A DNA stretch of 64,000 bases from Roseburia hominis (GCF_021531695.1 NZ_JADYUI010000001.1:124001-188000); one strand, 5' to 3'. Shown: positions 16,074-24,973, numbered from the stretch's first letter. Numbers and translations are program-made. The notes: generated from the sequence alone by a model not told the origin.

Positions 16074-17927
16074 ATGTGCGGTATTTCGGGCTTTTTTAAC
16101 GCATCTATGGATTTTAATGTAAAAAGATCTTATTATGAAGAGATTCTTTCCCAAATGAAACAATCGCTTGCCCACAGAGGTCCGGATGACTCTGATATTT
16201 TTTTAACAAAGAATTGTGGGCTCGCACACACCAGACTATCCATCATTGACCTTTCGGGCGGTCACCAGCCCATGCAGCGAAATTTAGCTTCTTTTCCTTT
16301 TCACATTGTCTATAATGGGGAAATTTATAATACGAAAGAATTAAGGAGACGCTTAGAAACACATCAGGTTTTTCCTTCCACCAATTCGGATACCGAACTG
16401 TTACTGTTATCCTATCTGACCTTCGGTGCCGATTTTGTAAAAGAGGTAGATGGCATCTTTTCTTTTGCCATTTATGATGAACGGCATACCTGTTTAACTC
16501 TGTTCCGTGATCCGTTTGGTGTAAAACCACTTTTTTACAGCACGCAAAACGGTACTTTCCTATTTGCCTCCGAGCCCAAAGGAATTCTTTGCTTTCCCGG
16601 TGTTCGGGCAATTTTAAAAAAAGACGGAATAAACGAGCTCTTCGGGCTTGGCCCGGCAAAAAGTCCCGGACATGGCATTTTCCATGGCTTTCATGAGGTA
16701 CTTCCCGGTACTTATCTTACCGTAAGTGCAGAAGGTCTCCATACAACCACTTATTTTTCCTTAACCAGCCGCCCTCACGAAGATTCCTATGAAAACACCC
16801 TGGAAAAAACCAGATTTCTTCTGACCGATGCGATAAAACGTCAGATGATCTCTGATGTTCCTATCTGCACCTTTCTTTCCGGCGGTGTGGATTCCAGTCT
16901 TGTTTCTGCAATCTGTGCAACAGAATTAAAAAAACAAGGCAAAACATTACATACCTATTCCTTTGACTTTGAAGAAAATCATAAATACTTTCAATCAAAC
17001 AGCTTCCAACCATCCGAAGACCGCCCTTATGTTGATAAAATGGTCCATTTTTTAGGCAGCAGACATCATTACCTCTTTTGTTCCAACGAAATTCAGGCAG
17101 ACTATTTAAAAAAATCGGTAGATGCCCATGATTTTCCCTGTATGGCAGACATTGATTCCTCGCTTCTATATTTTTGTGAACAGGTCTCCAAAGAACATAA
17201 AGTCGTCCTGACCGGAGAATGTGCTGACGAAGTCTTTGGCGGCTATCCATGGTTTCACAGAAAAGATTTTTTATCCGCTCACACCTTTCCATGGACACCG
17301 GATTTACAATTCCGTACCCGCCTGTTAAACAAAGAGCTTTTATCCTGCTTATCCTTACCGGAATATGTAAATTGTGCTTATGAAAAGGCTATTTCTGAAG
17401 TCATAACCCTCCCATGGGAAAATGAAACCGAAACCAATCGGCGACGAATCGGTTATCTTAATATCCGCTTTTTTATGCAGACACTTTTAAACCGTATGGA
17501 TCGCACCAGCATGGCAAACGGCTTAGAGGCAAGAGTTCCCTTTGCAGACAAAAAACTGGTTGACTACGTATTTAATATTCCATGGGAAATGAAAGCAAAA
17601 GATGGTGTGGTAAAAAATGTTTTAAGGCAGGCAGTGCGGGGACTTCTCCCTGACGAAATTCTATTTCGCCAAAAAAGCCCGTATCCCAAGACGTATCATC
17701 CAAAATATGAACAGTTATTAACCGGACGTTTGCTTACAGTATTAGAGGATTCTTCTTCCCCACTCCTTCCTCTTCTTGATAAAACCGCAGTGTATGCTTT
17801 TTTAGAAAATCCAAAAGACTATGGCTCTCCCTGGTATGGCCAGCTTATGGCGGGTCCACAGATGATTGCTTATCTTTTACAATTCGATTACTTTTTAAAA
17901 AAATATCAGGTAGAACTCCTGATTTAA
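16074..17927 (+). CDS. asnB: Glutamine-hydrolysing asparagine synthetase
   Basis: A 617-residue cytoplasmic enzyme that makes asparagine from aspartate, ATP and glutamine. The N-terminal class II glutaminase begins with the catalytic Cys2 (MCGISGFF), with LAHRGPDDSD and YNGEIYN following. The synthetase domain has the PP-loop LSGGVDSSLV near residue 267 and LTGECADEVFGGYPWF near 380. Length fits AsnB. The ATG at 16074 makes cysteine residue 2, which fixes the start; the ribosome binding site (GCAGGTG) is moderate. It is the only plus-strand gene in the first 26 kb. The last 15 bases of the coding region are repeated just after the stop. Confidence 0.92.
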   Translation: MCGISGFFNASMDFNVKRSYYEEILSQMKQSLAHRGPDDSDIFLTKNCGLAHTRLSIIDLSGGHQPMQRNLASFPFHIVYNGEIYNTKELRRRLETHQVFPSTNSDTELLLLSYLTFGADFVKEVDGIFSFAIYDERHTCLTLFRDPFGVKPLFYSTQNGTFLFASEPKGILCFPGVRAILKKDGINELFGLGPAKSPGHGIFHGFHEVLPGTYLTVSAEGLHTTTYFSLTSRPHEDSYENTLEKTRFLLTDAIKRQMISDVPICTFLSGGVDSSLVSAICATELKKQGKTLHTYSFDFEENHKYFQSNSFQPSEDRPYVDKMVHFLGSRHHYLFCSNEIQADYLKKSVDAHDFPCMADIDSSLLYFCEQVSKEHKVVLTGECADEVFGGYPWFHRKDFLSAHTFPWTPDLQFRTRLLNKELLSCLSLPEYVNCAYEKAISEVITLPWENETETNRRRIGYLNIRFFMQTLLNRMDRTSMANGLEARVPFADKKLVDYVFNIPWEMKAKDGVVKNVLRQAVRGLLPDEILFRQKSPYPKTYHPKYEQLLTGRLLTVLEDSSSPLLPLLDKTAVYAFLENPKDYGSPWYGQLMAGPQMIAYLLQFDYFLKKYQVELLI

Positions 17928-17943
17928 GAGAACTCCTGATTTA
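17912..17943 (+). repeat. Tandem duplication at the asnB stop
   Basis: The 15-bp sequence AGAACTCCTGATTTA occurs at 17912-17926, spanning the last asnB codons and most of the stop, and again at 17929-17943, a period of 17. This looks like recent slippage or repair duplication at the gene end. Confidence 0.8.
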
Positions 17944-17992
17944 TAAATTGTGTATTTCCATTTATTAAGAATATATGACACAAAAATTAAGT

Positions 17993-18121
17993 TTTGGCTA
18001 AGTTTGACACTGAATGTTTTCTGAGAATGTTGCTCCACAAATATAAGTGTAGCAGTGGCTACTCAAAGCTTTGGGATTAATTCTATCACGAAAACAGACG
18101 CGTCAAACTGCCAATTACTTA
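17993..18121. repeat. Degenerate palindromic element between convergent genes
   Basis: The outer arms (about 17993-18029 and 18087-18120) share TTGGC, AGTTTGAC and TGTTTTC as imperfect inverted repeats. The exact centre is a perfect hairpin, gtagc-agtg-gctac (18049-18062), nearly identical to the apex of the 3412-3576 element. It lies between the 3' ends of asnB and dpaB, where a bidirectional terminator would be expected. No other terminator was seen in the gap 17928-18137. Confidence 0.5.
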
Positions 18122-18137
18122 TTATTTGCTACATTAA

Positions 18138-18728
18138 TTACTGATATGCCCGCAAAACCGGCTGAAGCTGTTTCCCATGAAGTGCAGCCTGGATGGATTG
18201 TGGAATCAATTCCACATGAGAAATCAAAGAATTCGGCTTTTTCGTCCAATCATCCTGTCCAAAAGGCACAAAATATACATGTTTCATATTATAAAGCGCA
18301 CCGATATTCTTAAAATTCATCCCCATCGCATCATTCGTGGACACAGAAATCAATAATGGTTTTTCATTCCGTAAGTGTGCCTTTGCCGCCATAAGAACCG
18401 GTGTATCCGTAATCCCGCTACATAATTTTGCAAGTGTATTTCCCGTACATGGTGCAATCACCAAAATGTCAAGAAATCCAAACGGTCCAATCGGCTCCGC
18501 CTGCGGAATCGTACAAATTCCCTGCTCCGATGTTATTTCTCGTACCTCTTTTACAAAATCCTCCGCCTTACCAAATCTGGTGTCAAGACCTCTTGCTTCT
18601 TCCGAAAAAATCGGAATTACATGTAGATTTTGTTTCATCAATATCCGTAACACTTCTTTTATTTTTTCATAAGTACAAAAAGAACCCGTAATAGCGAAAC
18701 CAACCGTCAGACGTTCTTTTCCACTCAT
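18138..18728 (-). CDS. dpaB: Dipicolinate synthase subunit B
   Basis: A 196-residue flavoprotein-fold protein (SpoVFB). It starts VGFAITGSFCTYEKI, the typical phosphopantothenoylcysteine-decarboxylase-like opening, and contains VIAPCTGNTLAKL and the DAMGMNFKNIG stretch. With DpaA it oxidises dihydrodipicolinate to dipicolinic acid, the calcium chelator of the spore core, in the mother cell. It overlaps dpaA by 4 bases (ATGA), giving coupled 1:1 synthesis. Confidence 0.92.
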   Translation of the reverse strand: MSGKERLTVGFAITGSFCTYEKIKEVLRILMKQNLHVIPIFSEEARGLDTRFGKAEDFVKEVREITSEQGICTIPQAEPIGPFGFLDILVIAPCTGNTLAKLCSGITDTPVLMAAKAHLRNEKPLLISVSTNDAMGMNFKNIGALYNMKHVYFVPFGQDDWTKKPNSLISHVELIPQSIQAALHGKQLQPVLRAYQ

Positions 18729-19504
18729 TGCCTCTCCCCGCTTTTTTCATATTTTCGAACCACCTCAGCCAAAACTTCTGCTGATGTCTTCGGTGAATAT
18801 TTTGCCGGAAGCCCCGGACATCGTTTTGCTTTTATGTTATTTTTTTCACAATAAGAAAAGTCCACCCCACCAGGCTTTGTAGCAATGTCAAGAATCACTG
18901 CATCCTTTTTTAAAGTACAAAGCAGACTTTCCCCAAAAATCAATGCCGGAACTGTATTTATGATTAAATCATATTGTAAAAGCCCGACATCCTTTTCCCA
19001 TTTACAGCCATTTTGCTCTGCCAAGGTACATTTTTCCCTGCTTTGCTCCAGAATCGCAACTTCGCAGCCAAATGCCAGAAGCTTCTCTGCAATTACGCTG
19101 CCACATCTTCCATAACCTGCTACAAGACATTTGCTTCCGCTTAAATTCTGTTTCATCTCTGTAATCGCTTCTGCAATGACACCTTCTGCCGTTGCGATAG
19201 CATTTTTCTCTGCGACACCGGGTTCTTTCATATAGTCTACAAGCGTAAACTGCATGGTCTTTGCCCACATTTTGGCATCCTCTGAAAAATTACTGCCAAA
19301 AATATACATGCCCTTTTTCATATGTCCCTGCAATCGCCTGAAATACTCATCCGTCTGTGTAACCGGCAGTAACATTCCAAAAAATGGTTCGCTCTCATCA
19401 AACTCATTTTCTTCTACTACTTCATCACCGGTCCTTTGCAATATTTCTGCCAGATACTGCTGCCTTTCATCCATATTGCAAATTAGAAATCTTTTCTTTT
19501 CCAT
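18725..19504 (-). CDS. dpaA: Dipicolinate synthase subunit A
   Basis: A 259-residue NAD(P)-binding oxidoreductase subunit (SpoVFA). A Rossmann motif, VAGYGRCGSVIAEKL, lies near residue 127 and IINTVPALIF near 188. It is slightly shorter than the Bacillus protein. The ATG at 19504 has a GGAGG ribosome binding site. It forms a two-gene unit with dpaB behind its own sporulation-type promoter candidate, distinct from the aro genes upstream. Its presence is strong evidence that the organism forms endospores. Confidence 0.9.
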   Translation of the reverse strand: MEKKRFLICNMDERQQYLAEILQRTGDEVVEENEFDESEPFFGMLLPVTQTDEYFRRLQGHMKKGMYIFGSNFSEDAKMWAKTMQFTLVDYMKEPGVAEKNAIATAEGVIAEAITEMKQNLSGSKCLVAGYGRCGSVIAEKLLAFGCEVAILEQSREKCTLAEQNGCKWEKDVGLLQYDLIINTVPALIFGESLLCTLKKDAVILDIATKPGGVDFSYCEKNNIKAKRCPGLPAKYSPKTSAEVLAEVVRKYEKSGERQ

Positions 19505-19527
19505 ACCAAATCCTCCTGCCTATTCCC

Positions 19528-19553
19528 AGTGTATGCCACATAAAGAATTTGGT
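19528..19553 (-). promoter_or_regulatory. Candidate sigma-K promoter of dpaAB
   Basis: On the minus strand, AC (19553-19552), 16 bases, then CATACACT (19535-19528) lie 24 bases ahead of the dpaA ATG. The known sigma-K pattern is AC-N16-CATAnnnTA; here eight of nine defined positions fit. The sequence also fits the sigma-E minus-10 (CATACAnT) but lacks its minus-35. A vegetative promoter is not evident here. Confidence 0.5.
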
Positions 19554-19578
19554 TCTCTTTCGATATCGCTTTTCAATT

Positions 19579-20097
19579 TTACTCCTGTAATTTTGCGATA
19601 ATCTCTGTACAAATCTCTTTTATACTCTTTCCGTCTGTTGCCACTACATAATCTGCCACTGCAAAATAACGGTCTTTTCTTTTATCCATTAAAGAACTAA
19701 TGTATTCCACATTCATATTTCCATTTAAAATTGGTCGGTCTGTACTGTTTTTTACACGTTCATAAATTGTTTCCGGGGTCGCTGTCAGTAATACAATCCT
19801 GCCATTTTCTTTCATGAGTCTCGCATTTTCATCACGAAGTACCGCTCCACCACCGCAGGAAACCACAACACCTTTTTTATTCTTTAACTCTTTTACCAGT
19901 TCAGTCTCAATATCCCTGAAATGTTCTTCCCCAAACTGATCAAAAATTTCAGAAATCGGCATTTTCTGCTGTTCTACAATCATCTGATCCATTTCTATCC
20001 GCTCTGTTTTTAGTTCTTTTGCCAGTTCTCTTGCAATCGTACTCTTTCCGGCACCCATGAAACCGATCAAAAAAATATTACGCTCTATTTCACCCAT
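19579..20097 (-). CDS. aroK: Shikimate kinase
   Basis: A 172-residue P-loop kinase phosphorylating shikimate at the 3-hydroxyl in aromatic amino acid synthesis. Walker A GFMGAGKST is near residues 12-20, the shikimate-binding residues lie in ERIEMDQ and HFRDIETE, VVSCGGGAV is near 80, and the lid DRPIL is near 120. Its start overlaps the end of aroD by 8 bases. It is the last gene of aroE-aroD-aroK. Confidence 0.93.
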   Translation of the reverse strand: MGEIERNIFLIGFMGAGKSTIARELAKELKTERIEMDQMIVEQQKMPISEIFDQFGEEHFRDIETELVKELKNKKGVVVSCGGGAVLRDENARLMKENGRIVLLTATPETIYERVKNSTDRPILNGNMNVEYISSLMDKRKDRYFAVADYVVATDGKSIKEICTEIIAKLQE

Positions 20098-20872
20098 TTA
20101 TCTGCTCCTTTTCACTGTTCTTATGTATTATCGTTAAAATCTTACGAAGCTCAACGGCATCCATCTGTCCCGGTGCCGACGCGGCTCCTGCTGTTCCGAA
20201 CGTAAGTGCAGAGCCAAATATCTCTCCCGATAAACGACTTAATAACCCAATTTCACCCATGGACATCGTAACAACCGGTATTTGCATTTCTTCTGCCGCA
20301 CATTCTGTAGCAGCAAGAAGCGTGAGCAAATCCTTTTTATATTCCGGCATTACTGCAATTTTCGCAATATCTGCTCCCCGTTCTTCCATGTCTTTTAAAC
20401 GCCTTACCAGTTCTTCTTTCTGTGGTGTCTTAGAAAAATCATGATTTGACGCAATGACTTTTACACCAACGGAATGTGCTTTTGATACAATTTTCTTTAA
20501 CACGTCATCCGCGAAAAAAATCTCTGCATCCACCAAATCCGCATATCCTGTTTTTATTACATTTTGATTAAATATAATATAATCTTCCGGTGAAATTGCT
20601 TTTTCTCCACCTTCATTCTTCGTTCGAAACGTAACAAGTAACGGAATTTCTGCCAAAATCACACGAAGCTTTTGTAAAACCATTTCGACCTCTGCAAAAT
20701 CGAAAACTTCATCAAACCAGTCAGCGCGCCATTCCGCCACGTCACAAAAAGCTTCTTTTGCCCGATTCGCCGATGCAAAAATTTCTTCTTTGGTTTTTCC
20801 AACAATGGGAATACAGATTTTAGGGATTCCGGCTCCGATTTTAACACCTCTTACCTCTACGATATTTCGCAT
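20090..20872 (-). CDS. aroD: 3-dehydroquinate dehydratase, type I
   Basis: A 260-residue TIM-barrel enzyme dehydrating 3-dehydroquinate to 3-dehydroshikimate. The catalytic His is in ASNHDF (about 144) and the Schiff-base Lys in ADIAKIAVMP (about 172); EWRADWFD near 47-54 is also typical. The type I fold differs from the small dodecameric type II enzymes. It is 11 bases after aroE and overlaps aroK. Confidence 0.93.
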   Translation of the reverse strand: MRNIVEVRGVKIGAGIPKICIPIVGKTKEEIFASANRAKEAFCDVAEWRADWFDEVFDFAEVEMVLQKLRVILAEIPLLVTFRTKNEGGEKAISPEDYIIFNQNVIKTGYADLVDAEIFFADDVLKKIVSKAHSVGVKVIASNHDFSKTPQKEELVRRLKDMEERGADIAKIAVMPEYKKDLLTLLAATECAAEEMQIPVVTMSMGEIGLLSRLSGEIFGSALTFGTAGAASAPGQMDAVELRKILTIIHKNSEKEQING

Positions 20873-20883
20873 AATCTTCCTTT

Positions 20884-21753
20884 CTAGCTGTAATATAACT
20901 CTTTTACTTTTTTTACCGGCATATCTTTTCCTGTAAAAAGTTTAAATGCCGCAACACCCTGCCAAAGCAGCATTCCTTTTCCTCCGATACAGGTGCAGCC
21001 CGCCTCTTTCGCTTCCTTAAGCAATTTCGTTTCCTCTGGATTATACACCGCATCTGCCACAACAAGACCCGGATAAAAAGCCTTCACGTCTTTTACCACA
21101 CTCTCATTTTCCATCGGCTTCATTCCAACGATTGTTGCATTTGCAAAAATATCACTACTTTTTATTTCTTCTGTCATTTTTTCTGTATCCGCAATATCGT
21201 ATACATTAACAACAATTCCCGGCACTTCTTTTCTTATCTTTTCTGCGGTATGAAGTGTTCTCTCAAAGAAAGCATCCTTAATATTAAAAATAGAAATCTC
21301 TCTTGCTCCATCTAAAGCGCACTGAACCTGAATGGCGGTTGCTGCCCCTCCGCCGCCTGCTACGGTAATCTTTTTGCCTTTAATATCAATCCCGTGATCT
21401 TTCAAGTTATTGACAAACCCTTCTCCATCCGTAATATGACCGGTGAGTTTGCCATTATCGTTGACAATTGTATTGACTGCCCCGATAATACGGGCTGCCG
21501 GAGAAAGCTCGTCCATATATTTTAATGCTTCCGTCTTACACGGCATCGTCACATTCATACCACGCATTTTAAAGGTTTTCATTGCTGCAATTGCATCTTT
21601 CACTTCTTCAATTTTTATATCAAATGCTACATAAGCATAATCAAGACCTAATTTCTGAAAACTGTAATTGTACATTGCCGGTGAGCCGGAATGTCCAACC
21701 GGTGAGCCAATTAATCCCAAAAGTCCTGTATGTCCGGAAATTCTTTGTTCCAT
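20884..21753 (-). CDS. aroE: Shikimate dehydrogenase
   Basis: A 289-residue NADP-dependent reductase of 3-dehydroshikimate. The N-terminal substrate site includes GSPVGHSGSPAMYN near residue 16 and NVTMPCKTEA with the catalytic lysine near 69. The nucleotide-binding glycine loop is VAGGGGAATAIQ near 131. The C-terminus has GGKGMLLWQGVAAF. It is the first gene of the aro operon behind the promoter at 21810-21838, with a GGGAGG ribosome binding site. Confidence 0.93.
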   Translation of the reverse strand: MEQRISGHTGLLGLIGSPVGHSGSPAMYNYSFQKLGLDYAYVAFDIKIEEVKDAIAAMKTFKMRGMNVTMPCKTEALKYMDELSPAARIIGAVNTIVNDNGKLTGHITDGEGFVNNLKDHGIDIKGKKITVAGGGGAATAIQVQCALDGAREISIFNIKDAFFERTLHTAEKIRKEVPGIVVNVYDIADTEKMTEEIKSSDIFANATIVGMKPMENESVVKDVKAFYPGLVVADAVYNPEETKLLKEAKEAGCTCIGGKGMLLWQGVAAFKLFTGKDMPVKKVKELYYS

Positions 21754-21809
21754 TTTAAAATCCTCCCTGTCCTATCGCCTGCTATTATTTTTCATCATGA
21801 TACGAAAAT

Positions 21810-21838
21810 ATTTTAACATATCAAAAAAAGCTTCACAA
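21810..21838 (-). promoter_or_regulatory. Promoter of aroE-aroD-aroK
   Basis: On the minus strand, TTGTGA (21838-21833), a 17-base spacer and TAAAAT (21815-21810). The minus-35 begins two bases after the stop codon of the GTPase gene, so the promoter fills the short gap and makes the aro genes independent of it. Confidence 0.7.
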
Positions 21839-21839
21839 G

Positions 21840-24512
21840 TTACTGCTTATCCGAAATTTTCTTCTTTTCTTCTTCGGATAATTCATCAAGCAAATACCTT
21901 TTTGTATTTTTCAATTCCTGCTGTCGTATTTGGTTTACATAATTTTCTTTCATTGTCTGACACGCAAGAGCCACTTCTTTTTCAAACTCACCGGCAGATA
22001 ACAGATTACAACCTGCACCGGTAATAATAATCTGCTCTAATCCATCCGAAGTTGCTACTGTAATCCGTTTTTCTTTCGCATTTTTATATGCAAACTTTTC
22101 AATATACTGGTCGGCTGTTTCTGCCTCTTTCGTAAATACGACATGAATATTATGATAATCAAGTGTTTCGGTTTTATGTCCTTCAATTCGGTAAGCATCG
22201 AATACCGCAATCAGGTTACATTTTCTGATTCCCTGATAATTACACAGTATATCAAGAAGACGACCTCTTGCCGCATCTAAATTTTCTCTCGCAAGCTCAC
22301 TTAATTCTTTCCATGCAAAAATAATATTATACCCATCTACCAAAAGATATTCTTCCTTAGAAACTGCAGACTTTGCCCGATATACAACGGAAGACTGGTA
22401 CACCTCTTTCTTTTTCGGTTTTGACCATTTTTTTGTACTACCGTCATCCTTCTTATTTGCATGATAGGTTTTTGCTAAAATTGCATCAATTTCTTCCGGA
22501 TCTAACCATTCTTCCTCTGGTGAAAAAGATGCTTTTTCCTGCATTTTTCCATCATCCGGCTCATTTTTCTTCTTAGATAACGGACTTTCTACATGCATAT
22601 ACGTAAAAACTTCTGACCACGGAACAACAAACCCACTTCCATGTGCACAGAATACCGAATCCGGTGTGTTTTCCAAATCAGCTCTTGGATCATATGAAAT
22701 TTGTTCCAGAACTTCTTCGGCATTATGACATGGATAATAGCCCTTTACCGTACAAAACAGCTTTCCAAATCCTTTGGTATATGCAGCCACTTCCTTCGCA
22801 TAATCCTGCATGCAGATGACCGGTGCCATTCCTTTCAGGCAGGCAATCCCCTCTCTGGTTTCCGGTATTTCCGCTTTTCCGAACCGTCTGTCAATATCTG
22901 TCATGGCTCTTCCGAGAAATTCTTCCGGCACTTCTAATTGAAACTCATAATACGGCTCTAACAATACACTCTCAGCCTGCATCAGTCCCTGTCGCAGTGC
23001 ACGGTAAGTTGCTTCCCTGAAATCTCCGCCTTCCGTGTGCTTTAAATGCGCCCTGCCCGCTATTAAAGTAATTTTCATATCGGTAATTGCAGAACCACTT
23101 AAAACTCCAATATGCTCTTTTTCCTGCAGATGCGTGAGGATTAAACGCTGCCAGTTCTTAGCAAGCACATCCTCACTGCAATCCGTCTCATACACCAGTC
23201 CACTTCCGGTTTCTAACGGTTCTAACAGAAGATGTACCTCTGCATAATGACGCAAAGGCTCAAAATGTCCTACCCCTTCTACAGTATTTGCAATGGTCTC
23301 CCGATATACAATACTTCCCGTTCCAAATGTTACCGCAACACCAAAGCGCTCCAGAATCAGGCTTTTTAGAATTTCAATCTGGACTTCCCCCATGACCTTT
23401 ACCAGAATCTCTTTTAACTTTTCATTCCAGACAACCGAAAGCTCCGGTTCTTCCTCCTCTAACATCCGAAGTTTCGGTAACATTTCCTGAGCACTCATAT
23501 CTTCCGGTAAAATCATCTGATACGTAAGCACCGGCTGTAAATACGGCAGATGATTGTCCTTCTCGCTTCCAAGTCCCATACCCGATACCGTCTCTTCCGG
23601 TCCGGTCACTGCACAGATCATCCCCGCCTCCACTTCCGGTACTGTTTCATATTTTTCACCGGAATAAAGCCTGATCTGATTGACTTTTTCCGTCAATCCT
23701 TCCGGTATCTCCTTTACCTTTAACCTTCCGCCTGTAATTTTTAAAAATGTCAGGCGGTTTCCTTTCTCATCTCTGGTAATCTTAAATACGCGTGCCCCAA
23801 ATTTTGTCCCGTACAAAGGTGCCTTGGTATAAGTTTCTACTCCTCGTAAAAATTCTGTTATACCGACAGATTTTAATGCCGAGCCAAAATAGCAGGGAAA
23901 CAATTTCCTTTGCTGTATCAATTCTTGTATGGAATCCTTTGTTACCTCTCCGGTTTCCAAAAATTTCTCCAATACTCTCTCATCACATACCGCAATATTT
24001 TCTTCAAAATCTTCTGCCGCTTCTTCACTGAAATCCACACAGCCATCCCCGAAAGTATCTCTTAATTCTTTTAGTAAAGCTGCCTTATCCGCCCCCGGTT
24101 GATCCATTTTATTTACAAAAATAAAAACCGGTATCTGGTATTTTTGCAATAAGTTCCAAAGTGTTTTCGTATGTCCCTGCACACCATCTGCCCCGCTTAT
24201 GACCAGAAACGCATAATCAAGTACTAAAAGCGTCCGTTCCATTTCCGCGGAAAAATCCACATGTCCCGGTGTATCAAGAAGCGTAATTTCCGTATTTCCC
24301 AGTGAAAACCTTGCCTGTTTTGAAAAAATTGTAATACCACGTGCCCGTTCTAAAGCATAGTGATCCAAAAAGGTATCCTTGCTGTCTACTCTGCCAAGTT
24401 TTCGTATGCTTCCTGTCTTATATAATATATTTTCCGACAACGTCGTTTTTCCTGAATCCACATGTGCCAGCATCGCAGCACATAAATATTTCTTCCCATC
24501 TGTTTTTGCCAT
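21840..24512 (-). CDS. TetM-like translation GTPase fused to a Rae1/YacP-type NYN domain
   Basis: An 890-residue protein. Residues 1-650 follow the EF-G/TetM plan: G1 AHVDSGKT (16-23), G2 RGITIF (about 59), G3 DTPGHVDF (about 80), G4 NKMD (about 135), then domains II-V with MGEVQIEIL and the domain IV/V region up to FGKLFCTVKGYYPC. A charged linker (about 655-715) joins a NYN RNase domain with VDGYN (Asp726), VFDAYR (Asp772), ETADQYIEK (Asp801) and VATSDG (Asp823), the acidic residues of the YacP/Rae1 family. TetM-type GTPases act on the ribosomal A site; Rae1 cleaves mRNA there. Tetracycline resistance is possible but unproven. It follows the VanZ-like gene by 21 bases. Confidence 0.88.
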   Translation of the reverse strand: MAKTDGKKYLCAAMLAHVDSGKTTLSENILYKTGSIRKLGRVDSKDTFLDHYALERARGITIFSKQARFSLGNTEITLLDTPGHVDFSAEMERTLLVLDYAFLVISGADGVQGHTKTLWNLLQKYQIPVFIFVNKMDQPGADKAALLKELRDTFGDGCVDFSEEAAEDFEENIAVCDERVLEKFLETGEVTKDSIQELIQQRKLFPCYFGSALKSVGITEFLRGVETYTKAPLYGTKFGARVFKITRDEKGNRLTFLKITGGRLKVKEIPEGLTEKVNQIRLYSGEKYETVPEVEAGMICAVTGPEETVSGMGLGSEKDNHLPYLQPVLTYQMILPEDMSAQEMLPKLRMLEEEEPELSVVWNEKLKEILVKVMGEVQIEILKSLILERFGVAVTFGTGSIVYRETIANTVEGVGHFEPLRHYAEVHLLLEPLETGSGLVYETDCSEDVLAKNWQRLILTHLQEKEHIGVLSGSAITDMKITLIAGRAHLKHTEGGDFREATYRALRQGLMQAESVLLEPYYEFQLEVPEEFLGRAMTDIDRRFGKAEIPETREGIACLKGMAPVICMQDYAKEVAAYTKGFGKLFCTVKGYYPCHNAEEVLEQISYDPRADLENTPDSVFCAHGSGFVVPWSEVFTYMHVESPLSKKKNEPDDGKMQEKASFSPEEEWLDPEEIDAILAKTYHANKKDDGSTKKWSKPKKKEVYQSSVVYRAKSAVSKEEYLLVDGYNIIFAWKELSELARENLDAARGRLLDILCNYQGIRKCNLIAVFDAYRIEGHKTETLDYHNIHVVFTKEAETADQYIEKFAYKNAKEKRITVATSDGLEQIIITGAGCNLLSAGEFEKEVALACQTMKENYVNQIRQQELKNTKRYLLDELSEEEKKKISDKQ

Positions 24513-24533
24513 ATGATCTGTTTCCCTTTGTCT

Positions 24534-24935
24534 CTATTTTTTAAAATGACCAATCAATCTTAAAATTCCATGATAAATACTTCGAAGCAATGCAAAGATT
24601 GCAAACATGACAAAGAATCCGACCACGCCAAACACAATGTCTGCAAAATCCATAGTCCCGGTATTCGTTACCTTCTGACCAATTTCAATTGCAAAAGTAA
24701 TAACAATAATTAATGTAAAAACATAAATCCACGCAATCACCATGACATGATTATGCTTTGCCAGCCATTTAAACAACGGATAAAACACAAAAATCATTGC
24801 CATTCCAAGAATTCCAATCACAAAAAAATGCAACTGTTTGTCTGTAAAGTTGTATTCGTACCTGTCATTCAGTCTCATAATAAAATTATGTATCTTCGCA
24901 ATATATTCTACAATTTTATATAAAAACTCTTTCAT
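24534..24935 (-). CDS. VanZ-like small membrane protein
   Basis: A 133-residue protein with three or four predicted membrane spans (FFVIGILGMAMIFVFYPLF, VMVIAWIYVFTLIIVITFAIE and DIVFGVVGFFVMFAIFALL). It carries FTDKQLHFF before the first span and TMDFADIVFGVVG, reminiscent of VanZ-family proteins. The start is ATG 24935, six bases after GGAGGA; a GTG six bases earlier would put the binding site too close. It is the first gene of a pair with the GTPase-NYN fusion. Function is unknown; VanZ proteins are linked to glycopeptide tolerance, but that is not implied here. Confidence 0.6.
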   Translation of the reverse strand: MKEFLYKIVEYIAKIHNFIMRLNDRYEYNFTDKQLHFFVIGILGMAMIFVFYPLFKWLAKHNHVMVIAWIYVFTLIIVITFAIEIGQKVTNTGTMDFADIVFGVVGFFVMFAIFALLRSIYHGILRLIGHFKK

Positions 24936-24973
24936 TCCCACTCCTCCAAAGCAGTACGCAAATTTGCTCTTTC

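Noticed and set aside
21840-24512. Plain tetracycline-resistance gene (tetM/tetW)
   Set aside because: The body is related but the protein is about 250 residues longer, with an NYN domain, and lies between ordinary chromosomal genes with no mobile element.
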